Positions 54,876 through 64,000 of a DNA stretch of 64,000 nt are shown one piece after another. Position 1 is the stretch's first letter, and each line of letters starts with the position of its first letter. The notes below the pieces were generated by a model that was not told the DNA's origin, did no database searches, and saw nothing but the letters and a program-made list of their open reading frames with translations. Source of the DNA: Slackia sp. Its GTDB lineage: Bacteria > Actinomycetota > Coriobacteriia > Anaerosomatales > Anaerosomataceae. Both the position numbers and the translations under genes were made by a program. The stretch lies in contig DYEA01000008.1 of the NCBI GenBank assembly GCA_020725885.1, forward strand, positions 136,119 to 200,118. Direction: 5' to 3'.

Positions 54876-55418
54876 TTAGCGGACGTTGTGCTTCCTCCAC
54901 AGGAGCACGCCGCCCCCGATCATCATGAAGCCCCACAGCATCATCAACAGCGACGCGATCGTGGTCACCAGAGGCGATGCCGCCGCGACCGCGTCGCCGC
55001 CGGTCGCCCGCGTGCGGGCGAACAGCACCGCTGACCAGACCACGAACCCGAGCCCCGCTGCGGCCATGCCGGCCGCGACCGCGTTCGCGAACGTCCCTAC
55101 GTGCTGCGTCGCCTTCGGCTCTTCTAACGCAAGCTGGATGAGCATCCGCTCGACTTGCCGTTCGTCCAGCGCCGGCTTTCCGGCTTCGGACTGGCCGACC
55201 TCCTCGGCCGCCTTCGACGGCGCCGGCGCAGCCTGCTCGGAAGCGCCGGGCTGCTGCGCTTCGCCCTGCACTTCCGCGGCCTTCGCCCTCCGCAGGGCCT
55301 CCTCGAGCTCGCGCTCCGCTTGCTCCTGTTCCTTGCGGCGCCTGAGCTCTTCGAAGGCGTCGCGCTCCCAGGGCGGCGGCTCGAACTTCCGTGGCTCTCT
55401 GCGCGGGACGTCTCCCAT
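54876..55418 (-). CDS. Two-helix membrane protein encoded between gyrB and gyrA
   Basis: 180 residues. A charged, soluble N-terminal half (RKFEPPPWERDAFEELRRRK, then a Glu/Gln/Ala-rich coiled coil about 22-75) is followed by two C-terminal membrane helices (about 112-135 and 148-172). ATG at 55416-55418. No family recognised; small transmembrane genes near gyrA occur in Actinobacteria (DUF3566), but this sequence does not clearly show that domain. Confidence 0.72.
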   Translation of the reverse strand: MGDVPRREPRKFEPPPWERDAFEELRRRKEQEQAERELEEALRRAKAAEVQGEAQQPGASEQAAPAPSKAAEEVGQSEAGKPALDERQVERMLIQLALEEPKATQHVGTFANAVAAGMAAAGLGFVVWSAVLFARTRATGGDAVAAASPLVTTIASLLMMLWGFMMIGGGVLLWRKHNVR

Positions 55419-55447
55419 GTCGCGGCCCCTGCCTTCGGACGCCGGCC

Positions 55448-57978
<2,531 letters not shown>

Positions 57979-57986
<8 letters not shown>

Positions 57987-59097
57987 GGGGTCCTCCAAGG
58001 GCGATCACCAGCGCCCGCCGGCCCGCGCCGGGGACGTGTCCTTCGTCCGTCGTCGTGAGCACCGCCTGTGATGCGCTCGCGATGCAATCCTGCAGCGCCG
58101 CACGCCGCCGCTCGTCCAGTTCGGACATCACGTCGTCCAGCAGCAGTATCGGCGATGAGCCCGACACGTCCTCGATCGTGCGCATCTCCGCGATCCTCCA
58201 CGCGAGGGCTATGCTCCGTCGCTGTCCCTGCGACGCGAACCGCCGGGCCTCCCTGCCATCCAACAGCAGCACGACGTCGTCGCGGTGCGGCCCGACCACC
58301 GTCGTCGCACGCTGCCGCTCTTCGTCCCGCCTCGCGGCGAACGCGGCGCGCAACGCCGCCTTTGCGTCATCGCCCGACACTTCGACCGCCGGGTCTGTCG
58401 CCCCAAGGCCGCAACGATCGTGATATTCCATGGACAGGCGCGCGCCGTCGCTCAAGGAGTCGTGTTCCCGGGCTGCGTGGGCCGCCAAGCGCGCCAAGAG
58501 CCGCCTGCGGTGCACGAGCAGCCGGGCGCCGAGAGCGATCGCCTGCTCCGTCCAGACCTCCAGGTCGGCCTGTGTGGCGCGCCACTCCCGCAGAAGCGCG
58601 TTTCGGTGTCGGACGACGCGCGTGTACTCGCGCCTCGTGTGCCCGTACGCTTCGGACAGGCGGGCGCCAAGCGCGTCGAGCGCGTCCCGGCGCACGTCCG
58701 AGGGCCCTTTGACCAGCTCGAGGTCGTCCGGCCGGAAGACGACGGTGTGCTCTTTCCCGACGACGTCGCTGCGGCGTCGCTTCTCGACCCCGTTGACGTA
58801 CAGGCGCCTCCCGCCCTCCGCGCTCAGCCGTTCCTCCACGACGAACGCAGCGTCCTGCCGTGCGAGAGCCAGACGGACGACTGCGTCGTCGCTCCCCCAC
58901 TGGACGACGTCTTCGATCCGAGCCTGCCGGAAGGACCGCCCGCTTATCACGAGGTCGATCGCTTCGAGGACGTTGGTCTTCCCCGAGCCGTTCGGCCCGA
59001 CGAGCACGGTCGTCTGGTCGAGAGACCCGATCTCGAGGTGCTGGTGGTTCCTGAACCGTTCGAGTGTGACGCTCGTGACCGGCACGTGCTCGCTCAC
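57979..59097 (-). CDS. recF: DNA replication and repair protein RecF
   Basis: 372 residues. SMC-like ATPase that loads RecA at gaps. Walker A LVGPNGSGKTNVLEAI, family motif VVFRPDDLELVKG, signature FASQGQRRSIALAW, and Walker B ILLLDDVMSELDERRR. The GTG start overlaps the dnaN stop (GTGA, 59094-59097). Confidence 0.97.
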
Positions 59098-60191
59098 CCG
59101 AGGCGGACTGGCATGAGCAGGTACGTATACTTCATGCCTTCCGTCGACCTGATGACGCCCGGTTTCATCGGGCTGATGATGTCGATCGTTATCTTCTCGG
59201 AGTCAGCCCCCGCGATGCCATCGGCGAGGTATGCGTGATTGAACGCCATCTCGACCGCTTGTCCTTGCGCATCTGCCTCGATGGCTTCTGTCGCTTCGCC
59301 GACGTCGTGCGTCTGTGCTGAGAGCGTGAGCGTCCGCTCCTCAGGCACGACCGCGACCCTCAACGGAGCGCTGTGCTGGGCCATCAAAGACACGCGTTTG
59401 ACTGCTGCGAGGAGCTCGTCCTTGTTCGCGGTGACCTGCGTCTCCCATTCCGTTGGGAGGAGCTGACGGAAGTTCGGGAACACGCCTTCTATCCTGCGTG
59501 TGACGAACACAGAGTGTCCGAACCGGAACGAGATCTGATTTTGCGCCGAGCTCACGACGACGCTCTCTTCCTCTCCGAGCAACCTTGCTACGTCGTCGAG
59601 CGCACGCCCGGGGATCACCGCTTCGAAGTCCTGCTGCCCCACCCCAGGCTCGGTCTCCACGAGGCACAGGCGGTACGAGTCAGTCGCAACCATCGTCAGC
59701 GTGCCGTTCTTCATCTCGACGAGTGCGCCCGTCAACACAGGCCTCGTCTCGTCACGGCTCACCGCACGCGTCACCTTCTGGACCATATCAGTGAACGTCG
59801 CGCTTTCGAGCGTCACCTCGTTCTCGGGGTCCATCTCAGGGAAGCGCGGGAATTCCTCTGCCGGCAGCGTCTTCAGCGTGAAAGCGCTCGTCCCACAGGT
59901 CAGGTTCGCAGTGCTGCCGTCCACATCGATGTTCACGGCTCCCTCATCGAGGCTGCGGACGATGTCTCCGAACAGCCTGCCGGGAAACACCGCGCTTCCC
60001 GTGCGTTCGACGCGTGCTGGAACGCTCGTCTGGACCGACACGTCGAGGTCCGTCGAGTTCAGCACGAGACGTTCGCCTTCTGCTCTCAACAAGACGCCTG
60101 AGAGGATCGACAGCGTCGTCCGTGACGAGAGGCCTTTGTTGATGATCGAGAGAGCTGTGACGAGTTCCGCTCGCGCAAGGGATGCCTTCAT
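59094..60191 (-). CDS. dnaN: DNA polymerase III sliding clamp (beta subunit)
   Basis: 365 residues in three clamp domains. Recognised by LVTALSIINKGLSSRTTLSI, VKRVSLMAQHSAPLRVAV, and a C-terminal SPMKPGVIRSTEGMKYTYLLMPVRL. ATG at 60189-60191 with AGAGGA 7 nt upstream is preferred over a longer start at 60209. A DnaA-box cluster lies upstream. Confidence 0.97.
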   Translation of the reverse strand: MKASLARAELVTALSIINKGLSSRTTLSILSGVLLRAEGERLVLNSTDLDVSVQTSVPARVERTGSAVFPGRLFGDIVRSLDEGAVNIDVDGSTANLTCGTSAFTLKTLPAEEFPRFPEMDPENEVTLESATFTDMVQKVTRAVSRDETRPVLTGALVEMKNGTLTMVATDSYRLCLVETEPGVGQQDFEAVIPGRALDDVARLLGEEESVVVSSAQNQISFRFGHSVFVTRRIEGVFPNFRQLLPTEWETQVTANKDELLAAVKRVSLMAQHSAPLRVAVVPEERTLTLSAQTHDVGEATEAIEADAQGQAVEMAFNHAYLADGIAGADSEKITIDIISPMKPGVIRSTEGMKYTYLLMPVRLG

Positions 60192-60238
60192 TGCTATTCC
60201 TCTCTTCAAAACGACAAAGCCATCGTAACAGTCAGTCC

Positions 60239-60379
60239 TGTGGATAGTGTGGAAAAGAGCGGTTCTTCGAGTTGGCGGCAGGTGTGTCTATGAGGATTGC
60301 GGTTGTGGAAAACCATGCTGGATACCCACAGCTCGTGCCAGGAACGACATCCATGCACAGTGCCGCCGGGTTTTCCACA
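60239..60379. other. DnaA-box cluster between dnaA and dnaN
   Basis: Four DnaA-box-like nonamers in 141 bp: TGTGGATAG (60239-60247), TGTGGAAAA (60248-60256 and 60304-60312) and TTTTCCACA (60371-60379), plus a weaker one near 60322-60330. Each differs from TGTGGATAA by one or two bases. The region also holds the dnaN promoter, so it may serve autoregulation or a second origin element. Confidence 0.7.
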
Positions 60380-60407
60380 AGGTTTGCACGGGCTGCGAAC
60401 ACAGTCA

Positions 60408-61784
60408 TCAACTCCGTTGCTTGATCTGGTTGGTCAAAGTCTGGACCTGGTTGTAGACCTCGCGCTGCTCGTTCATGAGCTTCCGGATCTTCGCCGTCGC
60501 ATGGATGACCGTCGTGTGGTCGCGGCCTCCGAACTCCTGGCCGATCCGCGGCAGCGAGAAGTCGGTGAGCTCACGAGCGAGGTACATCGCTATCTGTCGA
60601 GGATACACGTAGCTCTGCGAGCGCTTGCTGCCGACAAGGTCGTTGCGAGAGATGCCGTAGAACTTGCAGACCTCTTGCTGGATCGTCGCTATCGAGATCG
60701 GGCGAGCCGTCCGCTCGGGGAAGATGTCTTTGAGCACGCTCGCGGCGAGCGCGAGGTCGATAGGCGCCCGCGTGAGGGAGCTGAACGCGACGACGCGTAT
60801 CAGAGCCCCTTCGAGCTCCCGGATGTTGCTCGATATCCGCTCGGCCACGAACGACAGGACTTCGTCAGGGACCAGAAGCCGTTCCGCTTCGACTTTGCGC
60901 CGCAAGATGGCGATGCGCGTCTCGAGCTCAGGGGGCTGTATGTCTGTGATGAGCCCCATTTCGAACCGGCTGCGGAGACGGTCCTCGATGTTGCCGATGT
61001 CTTTCGGGGGTTTGTCTGAGGACAAGACGATCTGCTTTCCGGCCTGCTGGAGAGCGTTGAAGGTGTGGAAGAACTCTTCTTGCGTCTGCTCTTTGCCGGC
61101 TATGAACTGGATGTCGTCCACCAGCAAGACGTCGTTCGTGCGGTACTGCCGCCGGAAACCGTCGATGCGGCGCTTGTCCCTGTCGCCGATGGAGTTGATG
61201 AAGTCGTTCGTGAACTGCTCGCTCGAGACGTACTTGACTCGCTTGTGGGGGAAGCTCGCAGACACGTAGTGGCCGATCGCCTGCAGCAAGTGGGTCTTCC
61301 CCAACCCGACGCCGCCGTAGATGTACAGCGGGTTGTATGCTCCGCCGGGAGTCTCCGCCACGGCGAGCGCAGCGTGGTACGCGAACTCGTTCGAGGATCC
61401 GACCACGAATGACTCGAAGGTGTACTTCGGGTTGAGCTCAGCTTCGGAGGCCTCCGGGCTTCGTCTTCGCGGGGCCTCCTGCTGGGGCTGCGCCGGTTCA
61501 GCAGGAGGCGTGTCGGCGCGCACCACGGCCGAGTCCGAGACCTCGAAGACGACGCTGGCGTCGAGTCCAGAGACCTGGCTGAGCGCAGCGGAGAGAAGAC
61601 CGGAGTACCGAGACTCCAGCCAGTCCCGCGCGAACTCGTTCGGGACCCCGACCACGAAGACCCCATCGACCACTCCGAGCAGCGTGGTGTGTTCGAACCA
61701 CGTCTTGAACGTCGGTGTGTTGAGCTCGGAGCGCACGACGTCCAGAGCCTCGGACCACACCGTCGCCGCGTCAACCGGACTCAC
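60408..61784 (-). CDS. dnaA: Chromosomal replication initiator DnaA
   Basis: 458 residues: N-terminal domain I (1-80, [20 protein letters not shown]), acidic linker (85-115), AAA+ domain (about 120-335; [39 protein letters not shown]) and the DNA-binding domain IV with signature [22 protein letters not shown] start at 61784 overlaps the stop of the upstream ATPase gene (GTGA), so the two are translationally coupled. Confidence 0.98.
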   Translation of the reverse strand: MSPVDAATVWSEALDVVRSELNTPTFKTWFEHTTLLGVVDGVFVVGVPNEFARDWLESRYSGLLSAALSQVSGLDASVVFEVSDSAVVRADTPPAEPAQPQQEAPRRRSPEASEAELNPKYTFESFVVGSSNEFAYHAALAVAETPGGAYNPLYIYGGVGLGKTHLLQAIGHYVSASFPHKRVKYVSSEQFTNDFINSIGDRDKRRIDGFRRQYRTNDVLLVDDIQFIAGKEQTQEEFFHTFNALQQAGKQIVLSSDKPPKDIGNIEDRLRSRFEMGLITDIQPPELETRIAILRRKVEAERLLVPDEVLSFVAERISSNIRELEGALIRVVAFSSLTRAPIDLALAASVLKDIFPERTARPISIATIQQEVCKFYGISRNDLVGSKRSQSYVYPRQIAMYLARELTDFSLPRIGQEFGGRDHTTVIHATAKIRKLMNEQREVYNQVQTLTNQIKQRS

Positions 61785-62614
61785 GGCTCCACGCTCCCGC
61801 CCAGGAACCGAGCCAACGCCGACTCGCCGCGCTCGGTCAGCCTCCGCTTGCCTGAGGCGTCAGAGACGATGAGCGACGCGCGTTCGAGCGCCTCCAGGTC
61901 GCGGTGCGCCGTCGACAAGCCGACGCCGAGCTCGCGAGCGACCACGGACGGACCCACCGAACCAAGCTCGAGCGCCAAGGAGAGGATCTGTTTTTGGCGC
62001 GTGGTAAGCCTCGATGGCGAGACGAAGTCCGGATCCGATACCTGCGCGTCACGACCGAAGGGCGGCCGCAGCGAAAGCGTCACCACGGTGCCTCGGCCGA
62101 GGTTGTCATCGAGCGTGACCGACCCGCCCGAGAAGGCGAGACACTCCCTGGCGATGGGGAGCCCGGAGCCGACGCCGCGGATGACCGACTTCATGGCTGC
62201 CGTCGCGGTGGAGAATCCCGGCATCATGGCTCGCTCTTTGTCGCAGATGCCAGGGCCTTGGTCTGAGAAGCGGATGGTGTTGCCGTCATCGGCGATGGTC
62301 ACGACCGCCTCGCGGAACTCGGCGTGGATCAGGTTCTCGGCGACCTCGCGCACGACGATGAACGGGATGCCGCCGCCTGCCTGGCGCGCGAGCTCGTACG
62401 TCGTGGAAGCGAGCGCGTCGATGAACGCGCGCGGATCGTCCGCGACGACCTCCTCTACGCGAGGTGGAGCCGCGGGGGCGTCGTACACGGCGATGCGGGC
62501 GCGCAGCGGGAAGCGGCTTCCCGGCCGCCGATCTTCCGCGGGAGCGACGGTCCGTCCCGCCGGAGGCTGAGCGAGGGCGGCGGCCCCAGAAGCACGTCCG
62601 TAGAATCCTCTCAT
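61781..62614 (-). CDS. GHKL ATPase with C-terminal helix-turn-helix, coupled to dnaA
   Basis: 277 residues. A basic N-terminal tail (1-45) leads into a GHKL ATPase domain (about 60-200). The N-box is [11 protein letters not shown], the G1 box FSDQGPGIC, and the G2 box [19 protein letters not shown]; this is an anti-sigma-factor-like fold rather than a full histidine kinase. A winged helix-turn-helix follows (about 205-270; [42 protein letters not shown]). ATG at 62612-62614 after GAGAGGGG. It sits between oriC and dnaA; a role in tuning initiation or transcription there is inferred. Confidence 0.8.
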   Translation of the reverse strand: MRGFYGRASGAAALAQPPAGRTVAPAEDRRPGSRFPLRARIAVYDAPAAPPRVEEVVADDPRAFIDALASTTYELARQAGGGIPFIVVREVAENLIHAEFREAVVTIADDGNTIRFSDQGPGICDKERAMMPGFSTATAAMKSVIRGVGSGLPIARECLAFSGGSVTLDDNLGRGTVVTLSLRPPFGRDAQVSDPDFVSPSRLTTRQKQILSLALELGSVGPSVVARELGVGLSTAHRDLEALERASLIVSDASGKRRLTERGESALARFLGGSVEP

Positions 62615-62642
62615 ACCGCCCCTCTCGTTCCACACCCTCACG

Positions 62643-63168
62643 GAATCCACAAGGCTATCCACAGGCCTGCCCACAGGGCGGCCCGGCGCGCCCGGCCCCC
62701 TCAAACGCTGACGGAGAGCCTGGCGCATCGGCTTTCCCAAGCCCAGCCCCCGGCCGACCTGCCGGTTTCCGGGAGTTTCCACAGACGTTTCCACATCTGT
62801 GGACAAGTCCGCGGAAGCACCCTGGCCAGACCCGGAAAGCGCCCCGCCCGAACCCTGTGGCGGTGGAAAGCCGACGTGCGCGAGGGGGTGTCGACCGGTG
62901 GCCGATGCCGCCGTTGTGGATAGGCGGCGACGCGTGCCCCCAGACCGTTCCGGACGGCGCGGGCGGCGGGCTGGCGATCCCAGCGGTTGGAGCACCGCAG
63001 CCGGTTCTCGGGCCTCTGACCTGCAGGTTTTCAACATCGCACACCGGCACCCGCCGGCGCAGCGACAGCGGCGATTCTAACAGAGGCCCGGAAAGCCCAA
63101 CAATCGCCCCGTGAGCGTTGTCCACAGGTTCCACACGATGGAATCCTGCGTTTTCCACACTATCCACA
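62643..63168. other. oriC: Chromosomal replication origin (oriC), upstream DnaA-box array
   Basis: This 728-bp gap between the ATPase and rpmH genes (62615-63342) holds many DnaA-box-like nonamers: CTATCCACA (62655-62663, 63160-63168), GAATCCACA (62643-62651), GTTTCCACA (62775-62783, 62787-62795), TGTGGACAA (62798-62806), TGTGGATAG (62915-62923), TTGTCCACA (63118-63126) and TTTTCCACA (63151-63159). An A+T-richer stretch follows at 63169-63196 and could be the unwinding element. Gene order on both sides is the classic origin neighbourhood. Confidence 0.85.
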
Positions 63169-63264
63169 GATTTCGAAGAATTTGTTTCCTGCTTCCGTGA
63201 GCGCGCAGTGGAGGAAGGCTTGCATTCTGGAAGCACCTGCGGCGGAGATGGCGGGGCGCGTGCC

Positions 63265-63294
63265 TTGACCAGGGAGCGACCGAGCGGGTAGTAT
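63265..63294 (+). promoter_or_regulatory. Promoter of rpmH-rnpA-yidD
   Basis: TTGACC (63265-63270) and TAGTAT (63289-63294), 18-bp spacer, 48 nt before the rpmH start. Confidence 0.55.
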
Positions 63295-63342
63295 CATTCG
63301 GCTTACGTGCCAGCTGTGTGCTCGGCTCCGAGGAGGATCACC

Positions 63343-63486
63343 GTGAAGCGTACATATCAGCCCAACAACCGCAAGCGTGCGAAGACGCACGGATTCCGGG
63401 CGCGGATGGCGACCCGTGGTGGCCGCGCCGTCCTTGCCGCTCGCCGACGCAAGGGGCGGAAAGTCCTCGCGCCGAGCGCTGCGTGA
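63343..63486 (+). CDS. rpmH: 50S ribosomal protein L34
   Basis: 47 residues with the full L34 pattern: [20 protein letters not shown] at the N-terminus, then [21 protein letters not shown] start at 63343 with AGGAGGATCACC upstream. First gene of the rpmH-rnpA-yidD operon, divergent from the dnaA side of the origin. Confidence 0.98.
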   Translation: MKRTYQPNNRKRAKTHGFRARMATRGGRAVLAARRRKGRKVLAPSAA

Positions 63487-63511
63487 TGGCTTGGCGCTGG
63501 TCTGAGCAGCC

Positions 63512-63844
63512 ATGCGCGGCACGCTGACCAGCAAGCGCGAAATCGAACGCCTGTTCGAATCGGGCGTTGCAGGAAGAACCCATATTCTGACAGTTATCGC
63601 GAGAAGAACGGACGACGGCGACTCGCCCGGGCGCGTGATGGTGGTAGCCGGCCGGAGCGTCGGCAGCGCGGTACGGCGGAACAGAGCGAAACGCATGTTG
63701 CGCGAAGCAGTGAAGCGAGCGGACGGGCCCTGGCCGGGCTGCCATGTGGCCGTCATCGCAAAGAGGCCGTTGACGGAGGCCCGGCTCGAGCAGGTAGACG
63801 AGGCTCTTCGCCGAGCGCTGAAGCAGGCGGGTGTGATGGAATGA
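63512..63844 (+). CDS. rnpA: Ribonuclease P protein component
   Basis: 110 residues. Protein subunit that helps the RNase P RNA cleave 5' leaders from tRNA precursors. Signature [20 protein letters not shown] (RNR motif) and an N-terminal [17 protein letters not shown] at 63512. ATGA overlap with yidD. Confidence 0.96.
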   Translation: MRGTLTSKREIERLFESGVAGRTHILTVIARRTDDGDSPGRVMVVAGRSVGSAVRRNRAKRMLREAVKRADGPWPGCHVAVIAKRPLTEARLEQVDEALRRALKQAGVME

Positions 63845-64000
63845 CTTCGCCGCTGGCCCGGGGCGCAGTAGTCTTGATACGTGCGTACCAGAAGATCGTG
63901 TCCCCGCTTCTCCCGCCCTCGTGCAGGTTCTACCCCACTTGCTCCAGCTATGCGATCGAGGCCCTTGAACGTCATGGTCTGGTGAAAGGCGCGGCGTTGG
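63841..64000 (+). CDS. yidD: Membrane protein insertion efficiency factor YidD, C-terminus beyond window edge
   Basis: The visible 53 residues carry the family core: [39 protein letters not shown]. YidD helps YidC insert membrane proteins. ATG overlaps the rnpA stop (63841-63844). The right window edge cuts the gene. Confidence 0.95.
   Translation, partial: MTSPLARGAVVLIRAYQKIVSPLLPPSCRFYPTCSSYAIEALERHGLVKGAAL

Overview
The window is about 64 kb of very GC-rich bacterial chromosome that ends at the replication origin. High GC, many GTG starts with strong GGAGG-type ribosome sites, dense ATGA/GTGA overlaps, and the order rpmH-rnpA-yidD / oriC / dnaA-dnaN-recF-DUF721-gyrB-gyrA point to a deep-branching actinobacterial lineage. 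A Coriobacteriia-like anaerobe is the best guess. That is inferred from gene content (CWB2 cell-wall repeats, selenoprotein, HD-GYP genes, ferredoxin-type protein); no rRNA is present to settle it.

Layout. 1-2.2 kb: ddl (cut by the left edge) and a T-box-controlled aminotransferase. 2.2-4.2 kb: a small membrane-protein operon, then an RlpA-like protein with a long structured leader. 4.3-10.7 kb: HEAT-repeat gene, HD-GYP gene and UPF0182 gene. 10.8-16.5 kb: maf, then a tightly overlapping operon of a CNNM/CorC protein, two PspC genes around a LiaF-like gene, an amidohydrolase and a methyltransferase. 16.6-19.9 kb: a second HEAT/HD-GYP pair paralogous to the first. 19.9-28 kb: c-di-GMP phosphodiesterase, universal stress protein, hemolysin III, ferredoxin-like protein, a histidine-kinase-like protein lacking its histidine, acylphosphatase, a drug/metabolite transporter and tRNA-Ala. 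28.1-29.2 kb: an unassigned structured non-coding stretch and a rhodanese-thioredoxin fusion with an in-frame UGA at the redox cysteine position (probable selenocysteine). 29.4-38.1 kb: a giant cyclic beta-1,2-glucan synthase. 38.1-46.9 kb: subtilase with CWB2 repeats; a lipid-modification cluster (SDR with a frameshift, FAD oxidase, DUF1365, cyclopropane-fatty-acid synthase); a PEBP lipoprotein; a baeRF protein. 46.9-52.3 kb: tRNA-Ile, YjbQ, bifunctional nuclease, MacAB-like efflux operon and a HAD phosphatase. 52.3-64 kb: gyrA, a membrane protein, gyrB, DUF721, recF, dnaN, dnaA, a GHKL ATPase with a helix-turn-helix, oriC, rpmH, rnpA and yidD (cut by the right edge).

The genes form three themes: envelope stress and cell-surface biogenesis (RlpA, PspC/LiaF-like, CNNM, glucan synthase, CFA cluster, subtilase), c-di-GMP-type signalling (two HEAT/HD-GYP modules plus a GGDEF-EAL protein), and the replication-origin core. 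The most notable points are the probable selenoprotein with a candidate SECIS hairpin, the DNA-binding GHKL ATPase overlapping dnaA, the duplicated HEAT/HD-GYP module, the pseudo-histidine kinase, and several structured RNA leaders.
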